NCBI GenBank assembly: GCA_041389525.1
Contig: JAWKRR010000016.1
Coordinates: forward strand, 50,833 to 114,832
From: JACKFB01 sp041389525
Lineage (GTDB): Bacteria > Myxococcota_A > UBA9042 > PHBI01 > JACKFB01
Length of the DNA: 64,000 nt
Direction of reading: 5' to 3'
The translations under genes and the position numbers were made by a program. Positions 55,499 through 62,901 of this stretch are shown here, one piece after another. Every line of letters begins with the position of its first letter. Positions within the stretch are counted from its first letter, which is position 1. The notes under the pieces are model-generated. The model ran no database searches and had not been told where the DNA came from. It worked only from the letters and a program-made list of their open reading frames with translations.

Positions 55499-55502
55499 CG
55501 AC

Positions 55503-56639
55503 GTGAGCACGCCCCCCGAGCCGCCCAGCCCCGCCGTGACGGGCGAAATCCTGCGTTCCCTCCTGCTCGTGTACGCCGGCACCGGAGCCCTCGCGGTCCT
55601 GGCCTTGGTGTGGCCGCCGATCTCGGGCTATCTCCAGGCGCTCTTGGCCGCGCTGCTGCTCGTGGTCCCGAGCTACGTTTTGCGAGGCAGCACCGCGCGA
55701 ATCGACGACTTCGGCGTCGACCTCGGGCCCTGGCGCCAGACCCTGGCGTGGTCGGCCTTGGCGATGGCCGTCGTCTTCCCGCTCTTTACCGCGGGACACC
55801 AGCTCGTTCAGACCACCGTGCGCGGCGGCACCTCCGCGTGGTCGACCGCGGCCCTCTGGCGCTGGGACGAGGACATCCGGGACATCCCGCCGCACCCCTG
55901 CGCGGCCGACCGCACGCGCACCGCGGTCTGGGCCACCGACGACGAGCTGTGGGTCGTGGCCCCGCCGGGCCGCGCCGTGACCGTCAGCGTCCCTGGCCCG
56001 CCCGCGGTGCCTGGGACCGCCACCGGCCCCCGGGACGCGGGCCCCAGCGGGCCCCGCCTCGCCGAGTGCAGCGACTCGGGCCTCCCCCGCGCCGCGGTCT
56101 CAGCCCGCGTGAGCCCCGACCGCACCGTGCGCACGCCCCTGGGCGGTGGCCTCCGCTTCTCCCTCGACGGCGTCGACACCCTGGACCTGAAGCTCGCGAT
56201 CGACGGCGCGCCCATCCCGAGAGATCGCCTCGCCCTGGGTGCCTGGGAGCGCAGCGCGGACGCCGACGGCGAGGTCGACGGCTCGCGATCCCTGTGGTGG
56301 ATCCCGATCTTTCTGTGCGTGCACCTGGGCTTGGTCGCGCTGCCGGAAGAGTGGTTCTTCCGCGGCTACCTCCAAGCGCGCCTGGACCAGCGCTTCGGCA
56401 CCCCGTGGCGTCTCGCGGGCGCGCGCCTTGGCTGGGGCTTCATCCTGGCATCGCTCGCCTTCGCGGTCCTTCACCCCATCCTGATCCCGGGCGCCCACCG
56501 GCTGCTGGTCTTCTTCCCGGGGCTCCTCTTCGGCTGGCTGCGCGCGCGGACCGGCAATATCGGCGCCGCCGTCGTCGTCCACGCGGCGTCGAACCTGCTG
56601 CTCGCCATCATCAGCCGGATGGTGCTCTTCCCCGGCTGA
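55503..56639 (+). CDS. CPBP-family glutamic intramembrane protease, possibly myxosortase-like
   Basis: A 378-residue polytopic membrane protein. Two N-terminal helix pairs (LLLVYAGTGALAVLALVW, LQALLAALLLVVPSYVL), a third helix (TLAWSALAMAVVFPLFTAG), a long extracytoplasmic loop (about 105-255), and the CPBP domain: LPEEWFFRGYLQARLD with the catalytic Glu pair, FAVLHPILI and VVVHAASNLLLA with metal-like His/Asn residues. CPBP enzymes remove prenyl-type tails or cut C-terminal anchors; in myxobacteria some are sorting proteases for MYXO-CTERM proteins. No such substrate is encoded here. GTG start; no clear ribosome-binding site. Confidence 0.8.
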   Translation: MSTPPEPPSPAVTGEILRSLLLVYAGTGALAVLALVWPPISGYLQALLAALLLVVPSYVLRGSTARIDDFGVDLGPWRQTLAWSALAMAVVFPLFTAGHQLVQTTVRGGTSAWSTAALWRWDEDIRDIPPHPCAADRTRTAVWATDDELWVVAPPGRAVTVSVPGPPAVPGTATGPRDAGPSGPRLAECSDSGLPRAAVSARVSPDRTVRTPLGGGLRFSLDGVDTLDLKLAIDGAPIPRDRLALGAWERSADADGEVDGSRSLWWIPIFLCVHLGLVALPEEWFFRGYLQARLDQRFGTPWRLAGARLGWGFILASLAFAVLHPILIPGAHRLLVFFPGLLFGWLRARTGNIGAAVVVHAASNLLLAIISRMVLFPG

Positions 56640-56651
56640 ATCGCGATTCAG
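56636..56651. repeat. Perfect 16-bp palindrome at the meeting point of two stop codons
   Basis: CTGAATCGCGATTCAG lies between convergent genes and contains both stop codons as TGA on each strand. It may act as a small bidirectional terminator stem. Confidence 0.4.
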
Positions 56652-57589
56652 TCCTCGACGCGCGCGCCGCCGGGGTCCACCGCGCTGACCACCGGCAGCG
56701 CCGCCAGCCCCGCAGCGCCGAAGGCCGCGACCATGGCCGCGGCCGCGCGCTCCGCGGTCTCCAGATCCGCCGCCAGCGCGAAGACCGTCGGCCCGGAGCC
56801 CGAGATCCCTCCGCCGACCGCGCCCGCCTCAGCCAGCGCCGCCATCACCGCATCGTAGCCTGGGATGAGGCGCTTCCGGTAAGGCGTCGCCACCCGATCG
56901 TCCAGGCAGCGGCCCGCCAGCCCGAGATCCCCGCGGCCCAGCGCCGCGACCAGCCCAGCCATGGCGGCGAGCGTCCGCACCACCTCGGAGATCGGCAGCG
57001 CCGCCGGCATCGCCGCCCGCGCGTCGGCCGTCCGCACCTCGATGTCCGGCTTCACGCAGGCCACATGCAGCCCCGCGGGCAGGGAAAGCCTGACGATCTC
57101 GATGGCCTCGCCCTCCCGCGGCAGGCACGCCACCAGCCCGCCCAGCAGCGACGGCGCCACGTTGTCCGGGTGCGGGCTGCCCGTGGCCAGCCGCTCGCCC
57201 TCGCGACAGGCGTCCAGGAGCTCGACGCGATCGACGTCTGGGCACACCAGCCGCGCGGTCGCCACCGCCGCCGCGACCGCCGACGCCGCCGAGCTGCCCA
57301 AGCCCGAGCCCAGCGGCAGCCCCTTGTCGAGCCACAGCCTGACGCCCGCGCCGGGCGGCCCAAAGCGGTCCAGCACAGCCTTCGCCGCCACCCCCGCGCA
57401 GTTCTCCAGCGCCTCGCGCGACAGCCGGCCCCCGTCGCCCTCGACCGCGACCAGCTCGACCCGCCCGTCCGCCGTCAGCTCAGCGCGCACACGGTCCCGA
57501 GGCCCCGCGAGGCACAGCCCCAGCACGTCGAACCCCGGCCCCAGATTCGCCACCGTGGCCGCCGCCGACGCGATGGCCACGCGGCTCAC
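56648..57589 (-). CDS. thrB: Homoserine kinase
   Basis: A 313-residue GHMP kinase that phosphorylates homoserine in threonine synthesis. Motif 1: ATVANLGPGFDVLG. Motif 2: PLGSGLGSSAASAVAA (ATP phosphate loop). Motif 3 near the end: GGGISGSGPTVFAL. Length fits ThrB. GTG start overlapping the NfeD-like gene stop by 4 nt. Other threonine genes (thrA, thrC) are absent here. Confidence 0.93.
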   Translation of the reverse strand: MSRVAIASAAATVANLGPGFDVLGLCLAGPRDRVRAELTADGRVELVAVEGDGGRLSREALENCAGVAAKAVLDRFGPPGAGVRLWLDKGLPLGSGLGSSAASAVAAAVATARLVCPDVDRVELLDACREGERLATGSPHPDNVAPSLLGGLVACLPREGEAIEIVRLSLPAGLHVACVKPDIEVRTADARAAMPAALPISEVVRTLAAMAGLVAALGRGDLGLAGRCLDDRVATPYRKRLIPGYDAVMAALAEAGAVGGGISGSGPTVFALAADLETAERAAAAMVAAFGAAGLAALPVVSAVDPGGARVED

Positions 57590-57939
57590 GACAGGTCTTC
57601 CAAGCGCGGCAGCTCGTTGGGCACCACCACCAGCGGCCGGTCCCCGGACCCGCCCTCGATGACCAGGACCTCGTCGCCGCGCGACACGGCGCCGTCAGAC
57701 TCGTCCACCCGCGCCTCGAACTCCTTGGTCTTGCCGCTCGCGGGGTCGACCAGCCGCACGCGCCCGCTCTTCGCGTCCAGCCGCTCGGAGATGACCGTGG
57801 CCGAGCAGCCCACGTAGTTCGGGCCGCTCAGGGCCTCGATCTCCTGACGCCGGCTGGTCGTCTGGGCCAAGCGCAGCTTCCGACGGCGCCAAAAAAACCA
57901 GCCGCCGCCGACGAGCAGCGCCACGATGATCCAGTACAT
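57586..57939 (-). CDS. Membrane-anchored NfeD-like OB-fold protein
   Basis: A 117-residue protein with an N-terminal transmembrane helix (WIIVALLVGGGWFFW), a basic stretch and a small beta-barrel-like domain. The domain has VGCSATVISERLDAKSGRVRLVD and SRGDEVLVIEGG, reminiscent of the NfeD C-terminal OB fold (GxA..L...G.V). ATG chosen at 57939 because it starts right at the helix; an upstream frame overlaps the methyltransferase gene. Usually linked to membrane-protein quality control, but function here is unknown. Confidence 0.6.
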   Translation of the reverse strand: MYWIIVALLVGGGWFFWRRRKLRLAQTTSRRQEIEALSGPNYVGCSATVISERLDAKSGRVRLVDPASGKTKEFEARVDESDGAVSRGDEVLVIEGGSGDRPLVVVPNELPRLEDLS

Positions 57940-57949
57940 CCTCGACCTC

Positions 57950-58885
57950 TTAGTCCGCGCCGCCTTCGAAGCGTCGGCGCGTGTCGCGTGAGAAGGGCAC
58001 GTCGCCACGGCCCGGGCGGACGACGCGGCCGGCCCAGATATAGTGCGAGCGCCCGGCATCGTCCATCGCCAGCGTCACCCGCGCCTCGACGCCATCGCCC
58101 GGCAGCACCGCCGTCTCCGGCAGCGGGAACGCCATCTGCCCCCAGTGGGTGCGCTGCCCGGGCGCGGTCGACAGCACCACGGTGTCGGTCAGCTCGGCGT
58201 CGAACCAGCCGACCAGCGCGTGCAGCCGCAGCGCGCGCGTCACCGTCAATTTCACAGCCAGATCCAGGGTGTCCGGGGCATCGACCAGCGCGAAGTCGCC
58301 CACCGTCTGGGCGTCGGTGGCGACCAGCTCGGGGTCGCAGGCGACCACGTAGGAGGCCTGCCCGGCGAAGTCCGCGGCCGCCGAGAAGTCGAAGCCGCCG
58401 ATGGGCTCGCGCCAAAAGGACTGCTCGCGCCACAGCGGCAGGGTGGCGGCGGCGAAGCGGAGGCGGATGCGCTGGGGCAGGGTGGTGCCGCCGGGCGCCA
58501 GGTGACGCGGGAGATCGCGCAGCACAGGCTGCATCTCATCGGTGATGAAGAAGTTGCCCATGCACTCGGTGACGACGAGGTCCACCGGCCACGGCAGCGC
58601 CAGCTCGCGCGCGTCGCCCTTGATAAACGTGATTCGGTCACCCAGCCCATTGGCGTCCGCGATGCGCTGGGCCACCGCGATGACGTCGTGGGGCTCGACC
58701 GCGACGACCTCAGCGCCCGCCTGCGCCGCCCATAGCGCCAAGATGCCGGTGCCCGTCCCCAAGTCCAGCACGCGCATGCCCGGCCGCACGCGCTCGGCGA
58801 TGGCCGCCTGGTACGCGTCCATGCGCAGCCGGTCGGCGAGCATCAGCCGGTGGTGATTCAACCCGATGAAATGGCCGCGGCTCAT
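57950..58885 (-). CDS. PRMT-like SAM-dependent methyltransferase
   Basis: A 311-residue methyltransferase with the layout of protein arginine methyltransferases. MRVLDLGTGTGILALWAAQAGA is SAM motif I, and VEPHD follows. VVTECMGNFFITDE resembles the double-Glu loop but lacks the second Glu in its usual place. THWGQMAFPL matches the THW loop. A C-terminal beta-barrel-like part follows. Eukaryotic-type PRMTs are rare in bacteria, so the substrate is uncertain. The ATG has GAGG about 12 nt upstream. It is the first gene of the minus-strand trio with nfeD-like and thrB. Confidence 0.7.
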   Translation of the reverse strand: MSRGHFIGLNHHRLMLADRLRMDAYQAAIAERVRPGMRVLDLGTGTGILALWAAQAGAEVVAVEPHDVIAVAQRIADANGLGDRITFIKGDARELALPWPVDLVVTECMGNFFITDEMQPVLRDLPRHLAPGGTTLPQRIRLRFAAATLPLWREQSFWREPIGGFDFSAAADFAGQASYVVACDPELVATDAQTVGDFALVDAPDTLDLAVKLTVTRALRLHALVGWFDAELTDTVVLSTAPGQRTHWGQMAFPLPETAVLPGDGVEARVTLAMDDAGRSHYIWAGRVVRPGRGDVPFSRDTRRRFEGGAD

Positions 58886-58944
58886 GGGTGCTGTGCCTCG
58901 CTCTGCGGCGCTCGCGGCCGGACGGTTCGGCGTCTGGTTGTTCG

Positions 58945-58974
58945 TTGACACGGCTTGTGGCCGCTGAGTATACC
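58945..58974 (+). promoter_or_regulatory. Putative promoter of the glycosyltransferase operon
   Basis: A perfect TTGACA, 18-nt spacer, TATACC. It lies in the divergent gap and would give a leader of about 70 nt before the ATG at 59053. Confidence 0.6.
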
Positions 58975-59052
58975 GGCCCGCCGGTGGCTCACCCAGCACG
59001 CCTCAGAGCCCGCAGCCACCGCGCAATCTGCCCGCGCAGCCCGGAGTGAGTG

Positions 59053-59787
59053 ATGGCCGACACGAAAGCCCAACCGACCGCGTCGTTCGTCATCCCGGTC
59101 TACAACGAGGAAGGGCTGCTCACCAGCGCCATCAACGACCTCATCGTGAAGCTCAGCGAGCGCCTGCCGGAGCTCGACTACGAGATCGTCATCACCGAGA
59201 ACGGCTCGACCGACGACACCCTCGAGATGGCCTACGGGCTCGAGCGCAAGTACGCCCAGGTCCGCGCGCTGCACAGCCCCGAGCCCAACTACGGCAAGGC
59301 GCTGCGCCGCGGCATCTTCGAGGCGCGCGGCAAGTTCGTGCTCTGCGACGAGATCGACATCTGCGACGTGGGCTTTCACGAGCGCGCGCTCAAGATCCTG
59401 CAGGCCGACCAGGCCGACATGGTCATCGGGTCCAAGGCCCACAAGGACGCCCAGGACCAGCGGCCCCTCTTCCGCCGCACCGCGACCCTGGTGTTGAACA
59501 CGATGCTGCGCGTGCTGCTGGACTTTCACGGCACCGACACGCACGGCCTCAAGGCCTTCCAGCGCGAGCGCCTGCTGCCCGTGGTCAGCCGCTGCATCGT
59601 CGACAAGGACATCTTCGCCAGCGAGTTCGTCATCCGGGCCGAGCGCGACAGCTACCGCCTGATGGAGATCCCGGTGACGATCCACGAGAAGCGCCCGCCG
59701 AGCATCAACCTCACCAAGCGCGTGCCGCACGTGCTGAAGTCGATGGCCAAGCTCACCTGGGCCATCCGCTTTCAGGGCCGCAAGTAG
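59053..59787 (+). CDS. Family 2 glycosyltransferase
   Basis: A 244-residue GT-A fold enzyme. It begins ASFVIPVYNEEGLL, has VITENGSTDDT, KALRRGIFEARGKFVLCDEID (region of the DxD-like acidic motif) and HGLKAFQRERLLPVV. No membrane helix is present, so it acts at the cytosolic face, like dolichyl-phosphate-sugar synthases. The ATG is 3 nt after an in-frame GTG; GGAG precedes both. Its stop overlaps the next start by 1 nt. It likely transfers a sugar to a lipid carrier that the deacetylase then modifies. Confidence 0.85.
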   Translation: MADTKAQPTASFVIPVYNEEGLLTSAINDLIVKLSERLPELDYEIVITENGSTDDTLEMAYGLERKYAQVRALHSPEPNYGKALRRGIFEARGKFVLCDEIDICDVGFHERALKILQADQADMVIGSKAHKDAQDQRPLFRRTATLVLNTMLRVLLDFHGTDTHGLKAFQRERLLPVVSRCIVDKDIFASEFVIRAERDSYRLMEIPVTIHEKRPPSINLTKRVPHVLKSMAKLTWAIRFQGRK

Positions 59788-60695
59788 TGGCGAGAGCGGC
59801 AGCAGAGCCGAGGCTGGCCGCCGTCAACGTCGACGTCGACAGCCTCTACCTCTACTACCGCATCCACGGGCTCGATGAGGCCGCCGCCACCAACGCGGTG
59901 TGGGAGCGCGGCGTGACCCGCTTCGCCGAGCTCTTCGGCGAGCTTGGCCTGCGCGCGACCTTCTTCGTGGTCGCCCAGGATCTCGAGCGGTGGCCTTCCG
60001 CGCGGCGCATCTGCGGCGAGCTCGCCCGCGCCGGCCACGAGATCGGCAGCCACACCTGGTCGCACCCCTACGACTTCACTCGCAAAGGCCGCACCGCCGT
60101 CGAGCTCGAGCTGCGCCGCTCCCGCGAGGCCATCGCCGACGCCTCGGGCCAGCGCGTCGTCGGCTTTCGCGCCCCCGGCTACACCATCACGGACCTCGTG
60201 CTCGAGGTCTTGGCCGAGCAAGGCTTCACCTACGACAGCTCGCTCTTTCCGTCGCCGCCCTACTACCTGGCGAAGGCCGCCGTCCTCGCCTCGATGCGCC
60301 TGCGCGGCAAAGAGAGCCAGACCATCCTCGACCACCCGCGCATCATGTGGCAGTCGCCCCGCCCGCACCGCCGCGCCGGCATCCTCGAGCTGCCCGTGAC
60401 CGTGCTGCCCGGCATCCGCTTCCCGTTCATCGGCACCAGCCTGCTGATGATGGGCCTCCGCGGCTACGCGCTGGCCAAGCCGCTTCTGCACCGGCTCCCC
60501 TTCGTGAACCTCGAGTTCCACGGCATCGACCTCTGCGACCTCGAGGCCGACGGCATCGACCCGGTGCTGCTCAAGCAGCCCGATCTCCGCGTGCCGCTAG
60601 ACCAGAAGCTGGTGCTCTTCCGCCGCGTCCTCACCGACCTGCGCGAGGGCTACACCGTCGACACCTTGGCGAACCTCGCCCCGCGACTTGGCTGA
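59787..60695 (+). CDS. Polysaccharide deacetylase (NodB-like)
   Basis: A 302-residue metal-dependent deacetylase. AAVNVDVDSLYLY carries the metal-binding Asp pair, GHEIGSHTWSHPYDF the HxxxH, and VVGFRAPGYTI the RxPG motif. The N-terminus has no signal peptide. It likely acts on lipid-linked or nascent glycans, comparable to ArnD after ArnC. The GTG start overlaps the glycosyltransferase stop by 1 nt, and its own stop overlaps the next gene by 8 nt. Confidence 0.88.
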   Translation: MARAAAEPRLAAVNVDVDSLYLYYRIHGLDEAAATNAVWERGVTRFAELFGELGLRATFFVVAQDLERWPSARRICGELARAGHEIGSHTWSHPYDFTRKGRTAVELELRRSREAIADASGQRVVGFRAPGYTITDLVLEVLAEQGFTYDSSLFPSPPYYLAKAAVLASMRLRGKESQTILDHPRIMWQSPRPHRRAGILELPVTVLPGIRFPFIGTSLLMMGLRGYALAKPLLHRLPFVNLEFHGIDLCDLEADGIDPVLLKQPDLRVPLDQKLVLFRRVLTDLREGYTVDTLANLAPRLG

Positions 60696-61290
60696 GGGCC
60701 CGCCCCTCCGCGCGCTCTTGCTGGTCGGCGGGCGGAGCGAGCGCATGGGCCAGCCCAAGCAGCTCCTGCTGGTCGACGGCGAGCCCATCGCGCTGCGGGT
60801 CGCCCGCGCCCTGGCCGCGGTCACGCCCGAGATCGCGCTCGGCGGCGACGGCGCCGTGCCGCCGGAGCTCGCCGTCTACCCGCGGCTCGCCGACGCCCCC
60901 GACGTGCGAGGCCCGCTGGCCGCGCTGCTCGCCGCGTCGCGCAAACACCCTGATGCCGCCTGGCTGATCGCGGCCTGCGACCTCGCCTGTGTCACCCCAG
61001 AGGCGGCCCGCTGGCTTATCTCCGAGCGCCACCCCGACCGCCTCGCCGTCATCCCGCGGCACGGCGGCCACCCCGAGCCGCTCTTCGCCGTCTACGAGCC
61101 CGCCATCGCCCGAGATCTCGAGGCCCTCGCGCGCTCAGGCCGCCCGGCCCCGCGCCTGCTCGCCGACCTCCCCGGCGTCCACAGCCCCGAGATCCCCGAG
61201 GCGTTGCGCGCCGCCTTCACCAACGTCAACACCCCGGCCGACCTCGCGGCACTCGCCCCGCCGGTTGCCAAGCCCCCTGAGCCCAGCTAG
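60688..61290 (+). CDS. mobA: MobA-like nucleotidyltransferase
   Basis: A 200-residue protein resembling MobA, which attaches GMP to molybdopterin. LLLVGGRSERMGQPKQLLLVDG is the nucleotide-binding loop with the Lys; ACDLACVTPEAARWLI has the central Asp; NVNTPADLAAL is the typical C-terminus. The TTG start overlaps the deacetylase stop by 8 nt (TTGGCTGA). No other molybdopterin gene is present, so another NTP-transferase role is possible. Confidence 0.8.
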   Translation: MAEGPPLRALLLVGGRSERMGQPKQLLLVDGEPIALRVARALAAVTPEIALGGDGAVPPELAVYPRLADAPDVRGPLAALLAASRKHPDAAWLIAACDLACVTPEAARWLISERHPDRLAVIPRHGGHPEPLFAVYEPAIARDLEALARSGRPAPRLLADLPGVHSPEIPEALRAAFTNVNTPADLAALAPPVAKPPEPS

Positions 61291-61299
61291 ACAGCGCCC

Positions 61300-62871
61300 G
61301 TGTCACGCCCACCCAAAGCCCGAAAGCGCCTCAGCCGCGAGGACCAGCGCGTCCACCGCGAGCGCCAGGCGCGCCTGGACCCCGAGCAGCAGCGCAAAGC
61401 CCTGCTCGCCGACGAGCTGGGCACCATCATCCGCGACGCCCCGCTGCGCATCGCCCTGTGCTACCCGAACCCGTACCGCACGGCCATGAGCTCGCTCGGC
61501 TACCAGGTCATCTACCGGATGATGAACTCGCGGCCCGCCGTCTCGGCCGAGCGGGTCATCTTGTCCGACGACATCGCCGAGTTTCGCCGCCGCGGGTTTG
61601 CGCCCGCCTCGCTCGAGACCGGCCGCCCGCTGTCGGCCTTCGATGTCGTGGCCTTCTCGCTGACCTATGATCTCGATATCACTGGGTTCTTCGAGATGCT
61701 CGACCTCGCCGGCATCCCGCTGCTGCGCGCGGACCGGGGCGAGGGGGACCCGCCGGTCATCCTGGGCGGCCCCCTGACGGCGTCGAACGCGCTGCCCTTT
61801 GGGCCCTTCATCGACTTCGCGATCATCGGCGACGGCGAGGTGGCCGTCGGCGCGCTGATGGACGTGCTGGAGACCGCCCGAGATCGCGACGATCTGCTCG
61901 ATGGCGCCTCGCGAATCGAGGGGGTCTGGGTGCCCGAGCGCGACGGCGATCGCGTGCCGGCGACCCAGAAGGTCAGCGTCGGCGTGCTGCCGGCGGTGGG
62001 CCAGATCATCACGCCGCACACCGAGCTCTCGAACATGTTCCTCATCGAGGCGAGCCGCGGCTGCCCTCGCTACTGCAAGTTCTGCTTGGTGCGCGCGCCC
62101 GAGAGCCCCATGCGCGAGACGGAGCTCGAGGAGGTGCTCAGCCACATCCCCGCCCACGCGCCGCGGGTGGGCTTCGTCGGCGCCGCCGTCAGCGAGTGGG
62201 GCGGCATCCGCGAGGCCCTGCGCCGGGTGGTCGCCATGGGCAAGGGCGTGGGCGTGTCGAGCCTGCGCGCCGACCGCCTGGACGCCGACTTCGTGGGGCT
62301 TCTGGCCCAGGGCGGCTACCGGACGATGACGGTGGCCTCGGACGCAGCGAGCCAGCGCCTGCGCGGCAAGCTGGCCAAAGGGATCCGGGCCCGCCACCTC
62401 ATCGACGCCGCGCAGCTCGCCCGCGACGCCGGCATGGTGCGGATGAAGATGTACGTCATCGTCGGGCTGCCCGACGAGCGCGACGAGGACATCGACGAGC
62501 TGATCGCGCTCTGTCAGGAGCTTGGCAGGATCTTGCCGACCGCCCTGGGCATCTCGCCGCTGGTCCCGAAGCTGCACACGCCGCTGGGCGACGCGCCCTA
62601 CGCCGGGATCCCGGAGGTCACGCGGACGCTGAGCCGCCTCGAGCGCGGCCTGCGCGGGTCGGCGGAGGTGCGCTCGACCTCGGCGAAGTGGGCGTGGGTC
62701 GAGTACCGGATGAGCCAGGGCGGCCAGGACGCGGGGCTGGCGGCGCTCAAGGCGTGGCGGGCCGGCGCGGGTTTTCGCGACTGGGAGCGGGCCTTCCAAG
62801 ACGCCGACGAGCGGGGCGGCCTCACCGCGGCGGTCTCGGCCGACCTGTGGCCGGCCGCGGGCATGAAGTAG
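61300..62871 (+). CDS. B12-binding-like radical SAM protein
   Basis: A 523-residue radical SAM enzyme. The N-terminal half looks like a cobalamin-binding-type Rossmann region (IALCYPNPYRTAMSSLGYQ, DVVAFSLTYDLDITGFFEMLDLAGIPLL, PPVILGGPL). The iron-sulfur Cys are in RGCPRYCKFC, the CxxxCxxC motif. VGLPDERDEDIDELIALCQEL follows. It resembles the uncharacterised TIGR03960 group. Start GTG at 61300, 9 nt after the MobA-like stop. Substrate unknown. Confidence 0.82.
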   Translation: MSRPPKARKRLSREDQRVHRERQARLDPEQQRKALLADELGTIIRDAPLRIALCYPNPYRTAMSSLGYQVIYRMMNSRPAVSAERVILSDDIAEFRRRGFAPASLETGRPLSAFDVVAFSLTYDLDITGFFEMLDLAGIPLLRADRGEGDPPVILGGPLTASNALPFGPFIDFAIIGDGEVAVGALMDVLETARDRDDLLDGASRIEGVWVPERDGDRVPATQKVSVGVLPAVGQIITPHTELSNMFLIEASRGCPRYCKFCLVRAPESPMRETELEEVLSHIPAHAPRVGFVGAAVSEWGGIREALRRVVAMGKGVGVSSLRADRLDADFVGLLAQGGYRTMTVASDAASQRLRGKLAKGIRARHLIDAAQLARDAGMVRMKMYVIVGLPDERDEDIDELIALCQELGRILPTALGISPLVPKLHTPLGDAPYAGIPEVTRTLSRLERGLRGSAEVRSTSAKWAWVEYRMSQGGQDAGLAALKAWRAGAGFRDWERAFQDADERGGLTAAVSADLWPAAGMK

Positions 62872-62881
62872 GCGAGTCGGC

Positions 62882-62901
62882 GCGGCTAGCCCAAGAGCCG
62901 C
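62882..62901. terminator. Short hairpin at convergent gene ends
   Basis: GCGGCT and AGCCGC with an 8-nt loop, between the radical SAM and HemW stops and reaching into the last HemW codons. Weak; may help termination. Confidence 0.3.
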
